Assembly: GCF_013523165.1 (NCBI RefSeq)
Contig: NZ_JAAMQI010000001.1
Span: forward strand, 62,001-126,000
DNA: 64,000 nt
DNA from: Pseudomonas entomophila
GTDB taxonomy: Bacteria > Pseudomonadota > Gammaproteobacteria > Pseudomonadales > Pseudomonadaceae
Reading direction: 5' to 3'
Each line of letters opens with the position of its first letter. The first letter of the stretch is position 1. Position numbers and translations under genes: made by a program. The notes below the pieces were generated by a model, which saw only the letters and a list, made by a program, of their open reading frames with translations, did not search any database and was not told the DNA's origin. This document shows positions 28,103 to 36,655 of this stretch, in pieces.

Positions 28103-28342
28103 GGCTGGGGCTCTGAGTCGAAACGGAGGGGCGCCATTTTCGGGGCAGCGGGGGCGAGCTGCAAGTGGGATGTTCGAAGGCGAGCTGCAGGCCACACGCT
28201 GCAAGCGGACAGTGGTGCGGTGGGTCAGGTGCCAACAGGACACCGAGGCGGCGCTGACGCTCTGACTTGCAGCACGCAGCTTGCAGCTTGCAGCTTGCAG
28301 CTTGAGAATGCCCCTCATCTATCCATGACCAGGAGAAAGCCG
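28103..28342. other. Gap with AGCTGCAAG repeats between trkH and nitroreductase
   Basis: This 240-nt divergent gap holds scattered GAGCTGCA/GCTGCAAGC motifs (28150-28210) and a tandem array given separately. No gene is seen. Promoters for both flanking genes must lie here or overlap the repeats. Confidence 0.5.
28276..28303. repeat. Four perfect tandem copies of GCAGCTT
   Basis: The heptamer GCAGCTT occurs four times without interruption, followed by GAGAATG. It lies 40-66 nt upstream of the nitroreductase start and belongs to the same repeat family as those near 8290 and 14665. Confidence 0.85.
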
Positions 28343-28897
28343 ATGGAGGCTCTCGATGCATTGCTCAATCGCGTGTCTGTGGCGCGTCTGACCGAACCGG
28401 CGCCCAATACTGCACAACGTGAAGCGCTGTTTCAGGCCGCCTTGCGCGCGCCGGATCACGGCCAGCTGCGGCCTTGGCGCTTCTTGACCATCGAAGGAAC
28501 GGCGCGCGAGCGGCTGGGCGAGCTGTATGCCGAGGCCGTGCAGCTCAAGGGCGATGCCAGCCAGGCGGCCCTGGACAAGGCCCGCGCCATGCCGCTGCGG
28601 GCCCCGATGATCATCGTGGTGATCGCCTGCCTGAAGGAACACCCCAAGGTGCCTCTCGTCGAGCAACGGCTGGCGGCCGGCTGCGCGGCCCATGGCATCC
28701 TGCTTGCCGCCCATGCGCAAGGGATAGGGGCATTGTGGCGTACCGGCGACATGGCGTTCGATGCCCACGTGGCCAAGGGCCTGGGTCTGCAGGACCACGA
28801 AGAGCTGCTGGGCTACCTGTACGTCGGCACGCCCGCGAACGAGCCACGTACCGCGCCAGTGCTGGCGACCGAAGATTTCGTCGCTTCGTGGGGGTGA
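28343..28897 (+). CDS. NAD(P)H nitroreductase (YdjA-like)
   Basis: A 184-residue FMN-dependent oxidoreductase of the small YdjA-like nitroreductase subgroup: FMN-binding RAPDHGQLRPWRF near the N-terminus, LAAGCAAHGILLAAHAQGIGALWRTG in the core and LGYLYVGTP near the C-terminus. Natural substrates are not known. The start at 28343 has AGGAG about seven bases upstream; an ATG six codons earlier (28325) lacks one. Single gene. Confidence 0.9.
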   Translation: MEALDALLNRVSVARLTEPAPNTAQREALFQAALRAPDHGQLRPWRFLTIEGTARERLGELYAEAVQLKGDASQAALDKARAMPLRAPMIIVVIACLKEHPKVPLVEQRLAAGCAAHGILLAAHAQGIGALWRTGDMAFDAHVAKGLGLQDHEELLGYLYVGTPANEPRTAPVLATEDFVASWG

Positions 28898-29495
28898 CTC
28901 CCAGGTGGTGGTGACAAGGCGGCGCAGTCTGCGCTGTGCGGTACACCCTGCGCCACAGCGATCGCGGGTCCATGGGCCCTGCAGGTCAGGCCTTTCAACG
29001 TCTTTGCCCAGCGCGATGTGGACCCCATCGCTGATCTGGCAGAGCGGCTCAAGCCCGTTCTCATAAACATAGAGTAAATTATTGATTTAAAAGTAATTAA
29101 TTATAGGGCTTTGTGGGCCCTGCGGGCCCAATCGCGGCACAGGGGCCGCTCCCACAGGGGACCGCGACTGCCTGCGATGCCGTGGTGCGGCTACGGTGTA
29201 GGAGCGGCCCCTGCCGGAGCGCCGGACCGGCCGCGATGGACCGCAAAGCGGTCCCAGAAATCGATCAGCGACACGGCATCTGAGCACTGCCAGCTATCGC
29301 CAGGTTCTCTGCGCGACAGCGCGGCGCCAAGGCGGCGGGCGGACTCCCACAGGATGGACTGCGTTTGCCTGTATCAAGCCGATCAGTCTGTGGATACAAC
29401 GATGGCCCTGTCGTGGGGCTTTTTCCAAAGAGGTTGAAAGGCCTGGCCCTGCGGGCCCACGAAGCCATCCATGCGTTCTTTCCATCACCCCCCGG
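28898..29495. other. 598-nt intergenic region of REP-derived repeats and an AT-rich patch
   Basis: No gene is supported. About 29065-29105 is unusually AT-rich for this genome (TAAATTATTGATTTAAAAG). It is followed by GTGGGCCCTGCGGGCCC and then the composite repeat at 29151-29237 that recurs near 37.8 kb. The gap lies between the end of the nitroreductase gene and the end of the cpxA-like gene, that is, between two convergent genes, so neither needs a promoter here. Confidence 0.6.
29151..29237. repeat. Composite REP element, copy 1
   Basis: Starts CCCACAGGGGACCGCGACTG and ends GCGCCGGACCGGCCGCGAT. It matches the element at 37824-37903 over its whole length apart from a variable middle of about 20-30 nt. 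Confidence 0.75.
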
Positions 29496-30830
29496 TCAAC
29501 CCGCCACTACCGGCTCGGCCGGCAGCACCAACCGTGCCTCGAAGCCGCCCTGTGCATGGTTCGACAGCTCGAGCACCCCACCATGGCGCTCCACCGCCTT
29601 GCGCGCGATGGCCAGCCCCAGCCCATGACCGGCAGCCGTCTGGCCCGGTGCCCGGTAGAAGGGTTCACCCAGCTGGGCCAGGTGTTCCGGCGCGATACCT
29701 GGCCCGTGGTCACGCACACTGATCACGACGCCACGCGCATCCTGCGCGGCCAGCAGCTCGATGAGCTTGCCTTGGGGATTGAAGCGCAAGGCATTGCGCA
29801 CCAGATTGTCCACCGCGCGTTCGATCAGTGTCGGCCAGCCCTGCAGGCTTACGCCCGGTTCGACCTCACAGCGGATGGTCTGCTCCGGAACAGCCAGTTG
29901 AGCGTCCTTGCACACGCCGCCCAGCAACACGGGCAGATCGACCGGTTCAGGATGCGCCTGCTCGGCATCGACACGCGCCAGTTCGAGAATTTCGCTGATC
30001 AGGCCCTCCAGTCGGTCGCATTCGCGCGTCAGGCGTGGCCAGAGCGCTGCGCGTTGTGCCGGTTCGGCGCGCTCGGCCAGGGCCAGTGCCACGCGCAGAC
30101 GGGCCAGAGGGGAGCGAAGCTCGTGCGACACATCACGCAGCAATTGCCGTTGGCTGCCGATCAAGCTCTGTAGCCGCGCGCCCATCTTGTTGAAGTCGGT
30201 GGCCAGGACACCGAATTCATCACGTCGATCAGCCAGCCGCGCCAGGCTGTTCTGCTGATAGCTGGTCTGGCCCAGGTCATGCACCGCACCGCGCAGACGG
30301 CTCAAGGGGCGCGTGATCGACAGCGTCACCAGCAGGCTGAACAACGTCAGCACCACCAGCGCGATGCCCAGGGCGCTCAGTGGCCAGAGCAGGCTGTCAC
30401 GGTGCCAGGCGTCGAGCTCAGGATGGGGGATGCGATAGATCAGCAGGTAGGTCTGGCCGCTGTGTGGGCTGGTGTACTCCTCGGTCAGCCGGCGCCAGGG
30501 CAGGGGGCGTTCATCGTTGGTCTGCCGTGCCTCGAAGTCCGCCGCGCGCCGCGGGAACGTCCCGGGCACCACCGCCTGGCCACTTTCGTCCAGTACCTGC
30601 ACGTCGACTTTGTAGCGCTGCTTGCGCTGCTCGAGGAAACGTTGCGCAGGCGCCAGGCCCTCTTGCTCGTAATGCTGCGCCCATTGGCTGGCCAGGGTGT
30701 TCAAGCCGGGGTGACGACTGAGGATCCAGGCATCCTGGTTGAGCATGTGGCCCAGCAGTATCGACAGCCCCGCGACCAGGGTGATGGCCAGCCAGAAACT
30801 GGCCAGGATTCGCCAGAACAATGAGCGCAC
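29496..30830 (-). CDS. cpxA: Cpx-like sensor histidine kinase
   Basis: A 444-residue inner-membrane kinase. Transmembrane helices at about 6-27 and 149-170 bracket a periplasmic sensor; HAMP follows (171-225), then HisKA with His 236 in LRDVSHELRSPLARLR and the ATPase motifs (VRNALRF, VRDHGPGIAPEHL, GHGLGLAIA). GTG at 30830 is taken as start because GGGAGGTG lies just upstream. Gene order regulator - CpxP-like - kinase on one strand matches the Cpx system of P. aeruginosa as I recall it (PA3204-3206), which senses envelope stress. Naming rests on that and domain layout. Confidence 0.85.
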   Translation of the reverse strand: MRSLFWRILASFWLAITLVAGLSILLGHMLNQDAWILSRHPGLNTLASQWAQHYEQEGLAPAQRFLEQRKQRYKVDVQVLDESGQAVVPGTFPRRAADFEARQTNDERPLPWRRLTEEYTSPHSGQTYLLIYRIPHPELDAWHRDSLLWPLSALGIALVVLTLFSLLVTLSITRPLSRLRGAVHDLGQTSYQQNSLARLADRRDEFGVLATDFNKMGARLQSLIGSQRQLLRDVSHELRSPLARLRVALALAERAEPAQRAALWPRLTRECDRLEGLISEILELARVDAEQAHPEPVDLPVLLGGVCKDAQLAVPEQTIRCEVEPGVSLQGWPTLIERAVDNLVRNALRFNPQGKLIELLAAQDARGVVISVRDHGPGIAPEHLAQLGEPFYRAPGQTAAGHGLGLAIARKAVERHGGVLELSNHAQGGFEARLVLPAEPVVAG

Positions 30831-30848
30831 GCTCACACCTCCCCTACG

Positions 30849-30882
30849 AAAAAAAGCCCGACCCACCAAAGGCGGGTCGGGC
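30849..30882 (-). terminator. Terminator-like hairpin between cpxP-like gene and kinase
   Basis: On the minus strand GCCCGACCCGCC-TTT-GGTGGGTCGGGC (12 bp, one G-T pair) is followed directly by seven T residues, then the kinase Shine-Dalgarno and GTG start. It should stop much of the transcription coming from the upstream genes, acting as a full terminator or an attenuator inside the operon. Confidence 0.9.
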
Positions 30883-30895
30883 GGTCAACGACAGC

Positions 30896-31312
30896 TTACT
30901 GGGCCTTCTTGGCTTTTTCAGCTTTCCAGGTCTGGAATTCCTGCCACTCGGCCTTGCGGGCGGCGCGTTCCTTTTCCATGTCGTCGAACTTCTTCTGCTG
31001 TTCTGGCTTGAGCAGCGCGCGGATGGCGGTCTGGCTCTTCTCGCGGTTGGCCTTGATGTCGTCCTGCATGGCCTTCTTGTCCGCAGCGGACAGCTTGTCC
31101 AGGTAGCGGTCGGTGATGTCGTGACGTGCCTTCATCTGGTCGCGCATCAGGGTATCCACCTGGTGACGCTGTTCCGGCGTCAGGTCGAGCTGGGCGAACG
31201 GCGCGCCACCACGGTGAGGCGGGCCGTCATGACGCGGGCCGCCTTCTGGCATGGCCATGGCCACGGTCGGCAGCGCGGCGGCGAACAGCAGGGCGGTCAG
31301 GGTCTTGCGCAT
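30896..31312 (-). CDS. cpxP: CpxP/Spy-family periplasmic chaperone
   Basis: A 138-residue secreted protein: signal peptide MRKTLTALLFAAALPTVAMA, a Gly/Pro/His-rich start (PEGGPRHDGPPHRGG) that could bind metal, and an all-helical body with the family LTxxQ motif twice in diverged form (LTPEQRHQV and LKPEQQKKF). CpxP/Spy proteins bind misfolded periplasmic proteins, and CpxP dampens CpxA. It lies between the response-regulator and kinase genes on the same strand and is likely induced by them. Confidence 0.88.
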   Translation of the reverse strand: MRKTLTALLFAAALPTVAMAMPEGGPRHDGPPHRGGAPFAQLDLTPEQRHQVDTLMRDQMKARHDITDRYLDKLSAADKKAMQDDIKANREKSQTAIRALLKPEQQKKFDDMEKERAARKAEWQEFQTWKAEKAKKAQ

Positions 31313-31651
31313 GGTGTCTCTCCTCTCATGGGCCGGTGATTACCGGATGAGCCCAGTCTAGGGAAGACAAGGTCAAGGGCGGTCAGGGGTCGGTAAAGGA
31401 TTGGTAAAGCAAGGGGGCGATAGAGGCCGACCAGGCGATACCTGCATCGCGGGCAAGCCCGCACACAGGGGGCTGCGCTTGATCATGAGATCGAGCTGGC
31501 GCTAGGACGCGCAACAGTCTTGACGAGACGCCGGGCCGGTCGTGGTCGGGCTTGAAGGGCTGATGCAGTCGGCCAGGCGGGCCTCAACTGGCTGTCTGGC
31601 ATCAGCCAGGATGTGAGCCTTTCACGCCTCTCGCCTCCCAGCGCTTGCCGC
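31313..31651. other. Intergenic region upstream of the cpxP-like gene
   Basis: A 339-nt non-coding gap separating the regulator gene from the CpxP-like gene. It contains one REP element (ATCGCGGGCAAGCCCGCACA at about 31445-31464) and presumably a CpxR-dependent promoter, but I could not point to a convincing Cpx box. Confidence 0.5.
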
Positions 31652-32329
31652 TCAGAGGCTGTAGTAGTACCCCCGGCTGCGCAAGGCGACGATCCGCGGG
31701 CGGCCGTCGGCATGGGGGCCGACCTTTCTGCGCAGGTTGCTGACGTGCATGTCCAGGCTGCGGTCGTACAGCGTCAGCTTGCGTCCCAGGGCCAGTTGCG
31801 CCAGTTCCTGCTTGTCCAGGGGCTCGCCCGGCTGGCGCAGCAGAGCCTCGAGGATTCGGCTTTCCGACAGGGTCAGGGTCATCTCCCGGCCCTCGATCGC
31901 CACGACGCCGCGTGCCGGGCTGAAGGCCAGGTCGCCGATCGCCAGCTGCGTCGTCGGGGTGCCCGGGTGGCTGCGGCGCAGCACGGCCCGCAGACGTGCC
32001 GTCAGTTCACGAGGATCGCAGGGTTTGGCCAGGTAGTCGTCGGCGCCCAGCTCCAGGCCCAGGATGCGGTCCAGAGGTTCGCCCCGCGCCGAAAGCATGA
32101 GGACCGGCAGCTCGGCATGCTCGGTACGCAGCTGCTTGAGCAGTTCCAGGCCGCTGCCATCAGGCAACATGACGTCCAGCACCACGGCTGCAGGCGGCTG
32201 CTCGGCCAGGGCCTGACGCGCGCTGTGCCCGTCATGGCAGGCGCGCACGTCGAAGCCTTCCTGGCTCAGCCAGCTGCTCAGCAGCTCGCAGAGCTCCTGG
32301 TCATCGTCAATCAGTAACAGCTCACTCAT
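31652..32329 (-). CDS. cpxR: OmpR/CpxR-family response regulator
   Basis: A 225-residue response regulator with a receiver domain (acid pocket LLIDDDQE, phospho-Asp 52 in VVLDVMLPDGSG, conserved Lys in LAKPCDPREL) and an OmpR-type winged-helix DNA-binding domain (about 128-225, LDMHVSNLRRKVGP, SRGYYYSL). Partner of the kinase downstream. It is followed by a 339-nt gap, so it may be transcribed separately from cpxP-cpxA. Confidence 0.9.
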   Translation of the reverse strand: MSELLLIDDDQELCELLSSWLSQEGFDVRACHDGHSARQALAEQPPAAVVLDVMLPDGSGLELLKQLRTEHAELPVLMLSARGEPLDRILGLELGADDYLAKPCDPRELTARLRAVLRRSHPGTPTTQLAIGDLAFSPARGVVAIEGREMTLTLSESRILEALLRQPGEPLDKQELAQLALGRKLTLYDRSLDMHVSNLRRKVGPHADGRPRIVALRSRGYYYSL

Positions 32330-32375
32330 GACTCACTCGAGACGAAGGGCGGCCAAAGGCAGCCGCCACGGGTAA

Positions 32376-32675
32376 TCAGGGCAGGACGTGCTTGAAGGGC
32401 TTGACCACGACCTGATCGTAGACACCCGCCGCCACGTAGGGGTCGGCGTCGGCCCAGGCCTGGGCCGCGGTCAGCGAGTCGAACTCGGCGACGACCAGGC
32501 TGCCGGTGAAGCCGGCCGGGCCCGGGTCGTTGCTGTCGATGGCCGGGTGCGGCCCGGCCAGCACCAGGCGACCTTCGGTCTTGAGCTGCTGCAGGCGCTC
32601 GAGGTGGGCAGGGCGCGTGGCCAGGCGCTTGTCCAGGGAACCTTCGGTGTCGCGAGCGATGATGGCGTAGAGCAT
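32376..32675 (-). CDS. yciI: YciI-like protein
   Basis: A 99-residue ferredoxin-like protein of the YciI/YCII family with the typical start [28 protein letters not shown] and the conserved His/Asp pair ([19 protein letters not shown]). The family resembles dehalogenases and muconolactone isomerase in fold but has no settled function. It starts 1 nt after the septation protein gene and is probably co-transcribed with it. Confidence 0.9.
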   Translation of the reverse strand: MLYAIIARDTEGSLDKRLATRPAHLERLQQLKTEGRLVLAGPHPAIDSNDPGPAGFTGSLVVAEFDSLTAAQAWADADPYVAAGVYDQVVVKPFKHVLP

Positions 32676-32676
32676 G

Positions 32677-33285
32677 TCAATCCTTGTGCTGGGTGGAGGA
32701 AGGCGGAGTGGGCGTCTCGTTGTCGCGCAGGTGGCGCGACAGGTAGAGCCCCTGGGCGACCATGAACAGGACGGTCAGGCCCAGGCTGCCGAAGACCTTG
32801 AAGTCGACCCAGAAACGTTCGAAGGTGAAGGCCACGAACAGGTTGGCCGCGCCGCAGAACACGAAGAACACCACCCAGGCCAGGTTCAGCCGCACCCAGA
32901 TCGGGTTCGGCAGGTTCAGGGCATGACCCATGAAGCGCTTGACCAGCACACGATCGCCGACGAAGTGACTGCCCAGAAACGCCAGGGCGAACAGCCAGTT
33001 GACCACCGGCGCCTTCCACTTGAGGAAGGTTTCGCTGTGGAAGGCCAGGGTCAGCCCGCCGAACACCAGACAGGCGACGAGCGTCAGCCACTGGCCTTTC
33101 TCGAGCCTGCGCTGGCGCAGGAACAGCACGCCATATACCACCACGGAGCTGAGGATCAGCACCTTGGTCGCGCTGTAGATGCCGCCGAGTTCGAAGGCAT
33201 GACCGCCGACGTCGACCAGACGAGGGTCGAGCTTGTAGACGATGAAGAACAGCAGCAGCGGTATGAAATCGATGAATTGTTTCAC
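32677..33285 (-). CDS. yciB: Intracellular septation protein A (YciB family)
   Basis: A 202-residue inner-membrane protein with about five transmembrane helices ([19 protein letters not shown]..., FNRFWVDF-like [12 protein letters not shown]) of the YciB/IspZ family, implicated in cell-envelope integrity and elongation or division. The start is GTG at 33285, matching the conserved family N-terminus. It is divergent from the rnm gene with 67 nt between starts and is followed by yciI. Confidence 0.92.
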   Translation of the reverse strand: MKQFIDFIPLLLFFIVYKLDPRLVDVGGHAFELGGIYSATKVLILSSVVVYGVLFLRQRRLEKGQWLTLVACLVFGGLTLAFHSETFLKWKAPVVNWLFALAFLGSHFVGDRVLVKRFMGHALNLPNPIWVRLNLAWVVFFVFCGAANLFVAFTFERFWVDFKVFGSLGLTVLFMVAQGLYLSRHLRDNETPTPPSSTQHKD

Positions 33286-33352
33286 GGTGGCAGCCAGAAG
33301 CGAGAGGTGGCGGCATAATAACAAACATCGAATACGACGAAAGCGTTCCCCT

Positions 33353-34213
33353 ATGAATGTTGATCTGCACTGCCACAGCACGGCATCCGACGGCGCGCTC
33401 ACGCCCACGGCGTTGGTCGCGCGGGCGCACGCGCACGGCGTGCACACGCTGGCGCTCACCGACCACGACACCCTCGACGGCCTGGTCGAGGCCCGCGAGG
33501 CCTGCCAGGCCCGGGGCATGCGCTGGGTCAGCGGCGTGGAACTGTCCTGCACCTGGGGTGGCGCGACCATCCATGTGCTGGGCTACGACTTCGCCCTGGA
33601 TGCGCCGCCACTGCTCGAGGCGGTGCAGGCGCTGCACAAGGGGCGCTGGCTGCGCGCCGAAGAGATCGACCGACGGCTGGCAGCCAAGGGCATGCCCGGT
33701 GCCCTGGAGGGCGCACGTGCCCTGCAGCAGGCGCTGGGCGACAGCGACAACGCCCCGGCTCGGCCGCACTTCGCCGAGTTCCTGGTCCAGGCCGGGCACG
33801 TCAAGGACCGCGGCGAGGCCTTTCGCAAGTGGCTGGGGGCCGGCAAGCTGGGCGACGTCAAGCTGCATTGGCCGACCCTGGATGAAACCGTCCAGACCCT
33901 GCGCCGGTCCAACGCATGGGTCAGCCTGGCGCACCCGATGCATTACGACCTGACGCGCAGCAAGCGTCGTCGCCTGATCGCCGACTATCTGCAGGCCGGC
34001 GGTCAGGCATTGGAAGTGGTCAACGGGATGATGCCGGCCGAGCAGGTCGGCACGCTGTCCATTCTCACCCGCGAGTTCGGTCTGCTGGCAAGCGCTGGCA
34101 GCGACTTCCACGGCCCCGGCGCCTGGGGCGAGATCGGCGCCTATCGGCCAGTGCCCGAGGACCTGCCACCGTTGTGGCGTCGATTCCGACATGAACAGCC
34201 AACTGCGCTATGA
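33353..34213 (+). CDS. rnm: PHP-domain phosphoesterase, RNase AM (YciV/TrpH)
   Basis: A 286-residue PHP-family metallophosphoesterase. Metal-binding motifs are visible: [11 protein letters not shown] (His 6, His 8), [19 protein letters not shown] and the late SGSDFHGP-type [10 protein letters not shown]. coli YciV was shown to be a 5'-3' exonuclease maturing 5' ends of rRNA and other RNAs. It overlaps nothing, but yciO follows closely (GTG at 34227), and rnm-yciO-scpA-scpB-rluB is a conserved order. Confidence 0.92.
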   Translation: MNVDLHCHSTASDGALTPTALVARAHAHGVHTLALTDHDTLDGLVEAREACQARGMRWVSGVELSCTWGGATIHVLGYDFALDAPPLLEAVQALHKGRWLRAEEIDRRLAAKGMPGALEGARALQQALGDSDNAPARPHFAEFLVQAGHVKDRGEAFRKWLGAGKLGDVKLHWPTLDETVQTLRRSNAWVSLAHPMHYDLTRSKRRRLIADYLQAGGQALEVVNGMMPAEQVGTLSILTREFGLLASAGSDFHGPGAWGEIGAYRPVPEDLPPLWRRFRHEQPTAL

Positions 34214-34226
34214 ACAGGACAACGAC

Positions 34227-34856
34227 GTGAGCCAATTTTTCCAGATCCATCCGGAAAACCCTCAGCCGCGGTTGATCCGCCAGGCTGTGGACATCATCCG
34301 CAAGGGCGGGGTGGTGGTGTACCCGACCGATTCGGCCTACGCCCTGGGTTGCCAGATCGGCGACAAGGCGGCGATCGAGCGGGTCCGGCGCCTGCGCCAG
34401 CTCGACAAGAACCACAATTTCACCCTGATGTGTTGCGACATGTCCCAGCTGGGCCTGTACGCCAAGGTCGACACGCGCCTGTTCCGCCTGCTCAAGGCCC
34501 ATGTGCCAGGCCCCTACACCTTCATCCTCAACGGCACCCGCGAAGTGCCGCGCCTGCTGTTGCACGAGAAGCGCCGTACCATCGGCCTGCGGGTGCCGGA
34601 CCATGCGATCACCCTGGCGCTGCTGGCCGAGCTGGGCGAGCCGCTGATGAGCGTGAGCCTGATCCTGCCGGGCGATGACGAGCCCATGACCGATCCCTAC
34701 GAGATCCGGCAGCGTCTGGAACACCACGTCGACCTGATCATCGATGGCGGTTTCGGCGACCTGAAAGCCTCCACCGTGATCAGCCTGGTCGACGACGAGC
34801 CGGAAGTGCTCCGGGTGGGCTGTGGCGATCCCGAACCGTTCCTGGCGCCTGCATGA
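34227..34856 (+). CDS. yciO: Sua5/YciO/YrdC-family protein YciO
   Basis: A 209-residue protein of the YrdC-like fold: GGVVVYPTDSAYALGCQ with KxR-type residues, FTLMCCDMSQLGLYA, and GLRVPDHAITLALL. True TsaC/Sua5 proteins make threonylcarbamoyl-AMP for tRNA t6A; YciO is a paralogue with weak or uncertain activity. GTG at 34227 with AGGACA upstream is taken as start because the N-terminus (SQFFQIHPENPQ) matches the family; an ATG at 34191 would overlap rnm. Confidence 0.9.
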   Translation: MSQFFQIHPENPQPRLIRQAVDIIRKGGVVVYPTDSAYALGCQIGDKAAIERVRRLRQLDKNHNFTLMCCDMSQLGLYAKVDTRLFRLLKAHVPGPYTFILNGTREVPRLLLHEKRRTIGLRVPDHAITLALLAELGEPLMSVSLILPGDDEPMTDPYEIRQRLEHHVDLIIDGGFGDLKASTVISLVDDEPEVLRVGCGDPEPFLAPA

Positions 34857-35674
34857 CCGAGGTGCCTGATCGCGAGAGCGAAACGCAGCACCTGGCACGC
34901 CCGGCGCCCTCGCCGCTGGTCTATGGCCAGGCGCTGACCGAGCTGCCCGTCGACCTGTACATCCCGCCGGATGCGCTGGAAATCTTCCTGGACGCCTTCG
35001 AGGGACCGCTCGACCTGCTGCTGTACCTGATTCGCAAGCAGAACATCGATATCCTCGACATCCCGGTGGCCGAGATCACGCGCCAGTACATGGGCTACGT
35101 CGAGCTGATGAAGAGCGTGCGCCTGGAGCTGGCCGCCGAGTACCTGGTCATGGCCGCCATGCTCGCCGAAATCAAGTCGCGCATGCTGTTGCCCCGGGCA
35201 GTCGTGGCCGAAGAGGAAGAGGGGGATCCGCGCGCCGAACTGATCCGCCGCCTGCAGGAGTACGAACGTTTCAAGACGGCGGCCGAAGACCTCGACCGCC
35301 TGAGCCGGGTAGGGCGCGACATCGTCGTGCCACGTCTGGAGGCACCCCAGGCCAAGGTGCGCAAGGTGCTGCCCCAGGTGTTGCTGGAGGAGGTGCTGCT
35401 GTCGATGGCCGAGGTCATACGCCGCAACGACCTGTTCGAAAGCCACCAGATCAGTCGCGAGACCCTGTCCACCCGCGAACGCATGACCGAAGTGCTCGAA
35501 CGCCTCAGGGGCCAGGGCTTCGTCCCCTTCGCCACGCTGTTCGGCGCTGCCGAGGGCAAGCTGGGCGTGGTGGTGACGTTCATGGCGGTGCTCGAGCTGG
35601 TAAAGGAATCCCTGGTCGAACTCGTGCAGAATGAACCCTTCGCCCCCATCCACGTGCGCGTGCGCGCCGAGTGA
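34853..35674 (+). CDS. scpA: Segregation and condensation protein A (kleisin)
   Basis: A 273-residue kleisin that, with ScpB, joins SMC to make the chromosome condensin. The family motif FEGPLDLLLYLIRKQNIDILDIPVAEITRQYM is visible at about 43-75, and the winged-helix C-terminus is FVPFATLFGAAEGKLGVVVTFMAVLELVK. It overlaps yciO by 4 nt. Most pseudomonads rely on both SMC-ScpAB and MksBEF; no SMC gene is in this window. Confidence 0.94.
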   Translation: MTEVPDRESETQHLARPAPSPLVYGQALTELPVDLYIPPDALEIFLDAFEGPLDLLLYLIRKQNIDILDIPVAEITRQYMGYVELMKSVRLELAAEYLVMAAMLAEIKSRMLLPRAVVAEEEEGDPRAELIRRLQEYERFKTAAEDLDRLSRVGRDIVVPRLEAPQAKVRKVLPQVLLEEVLLSMAEVIRRNDLFESHQISRETLSTRERMTEVLERLRGQGFVPFATLFGAAEGKLGVVVTFMAVLELVKESLVELVQNEPFAPIHVRVRAE

Positions 35675-35696
35675 TCCACGAGCCAAGCCTTGCCCC

Positions 35697-36503
35697 ATGA
35701 ACCTCAATGAACCACGCGACCTGGCGTCGCTGATCGAAGCCTTCCTGCTCGCCTCGGGCAAGCCGCAATCGCTCGAACGGCTGTACGAACTGTTCGAGGA
35801 GGCCGAGCGACCTGCGCCGGCCGTCTTCAAGAAAGCCCTGGACGTGCTGGGCAAGTCCTGCGCAGGCCGGGCGTTCGAACTCAAGGAAGTGGCGTCCGGC
35901 TACCGCCTGCAGATTCGCGAGACGTACGGCCCCTGGGTCGGTCGCCTCTGGGAAGAGCGCCCGCAGCGCTATTCACGGGCCTTGCTCGAGACGCTGGCGC
36001 TGATCGCCTACCGCCAGCCGGTGACCCGGGGCGAGATCGAAGAGGTGCGCGGTGTGGCGGTGAACAGCAACATCACCCGCACGCTGCTCGAGCGCGAGTG
36101 GATCCGGGTGGTCGGGCACCGTGACGTGCCAGGTCGTCCGGCCATGTTCGCCACCACCAAGGCGTTTCTCGACCACTTCAACCTCAAGAGCCTCGACGAG
36201 CTGCCGGCATTGGCCGAGTTGCGCGAGATGGAGCCTGAGCCGGCCTTCGACGATGACGACGCCCCGGTGCCGATCCACCTGCAGGCGCTGGCCGATGCCA
36301 GCCTCGGGGACGAGCCCCAGGCCGAGGAGGACGCGCCGGAAGAAACCAGCTTCCGCTCGTTGCTGGTGGAGCTCGATGCCATGGAAGACGGGCTGAAGAC
36401 CGACTTCGACGACCTGCCGCTTCCCGAGGAGGGTGACGAAGAGGCGAGCGAGTCGGCGGCGGTCGAGGCCTTGGACGCCGAGCAGACCTCACCGCGCGAC
36501 TAG
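35697..36503 (+). CDS. scpB: Segregation and condensation protein B
   Basis: A 268-residue partner of ScpA with tandem winged-helix domains: LIEAFLLASGKPQSLERLYELFEE near the start and YSRALLETLALIAYRQPVTRGEIEEVRGVAVN in the middle, GHRDVPGRPAMFATTKAFLDHF. The C-terminal 80 residues form a very acidic tail rich in Glu and Asp, longer than in many homologues. It starts 22 nt after scpA and is translated with it. Confidence 0.93.
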   Translation: MNLNEPRDLASLIEAFLLASGKPQSLERLYELFEEAERPAPAVFKKALDVLGKSCAGRAFELKEVASGYRLQIRETYGPWVGRLWEERPQRYSRALLETLALIAYRQPVTRGEIEEVRGVAVNSNITRTLLEREWIRVVGHRDVPGRPAMFATTKAFLDHFNLKSLDELPALAELREMEPEPAFDDDDAPVPIHLQALADASLGDEPQAEEDAPEETSFRSLLVELDAMEDGLKTDFDDLPLPEEGDEEASESAAVEALDAEQTSPRD

Positions 36504-36655
36504 CCCTGCCGCCATCGGGCGGAAAGTGCAGGGGTGTGCCCGAAAAGTGATCGGTCGGGTCGTGCATGCCTGTCAGGAAGGGCGTATGATGCGCGCCCGC
36601 TCGACGCGTTCGACGTCGACACTGGTTTGACTGCATACACCGGGAGGTGCCCAGA

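Noticed and set aside
29065..29105. AT-rich patch as a mobile-element scar or origin
   Set aside because: No inverted repeats, target duplications, DnaA boxes or integrase nearby; only base composition stands out.
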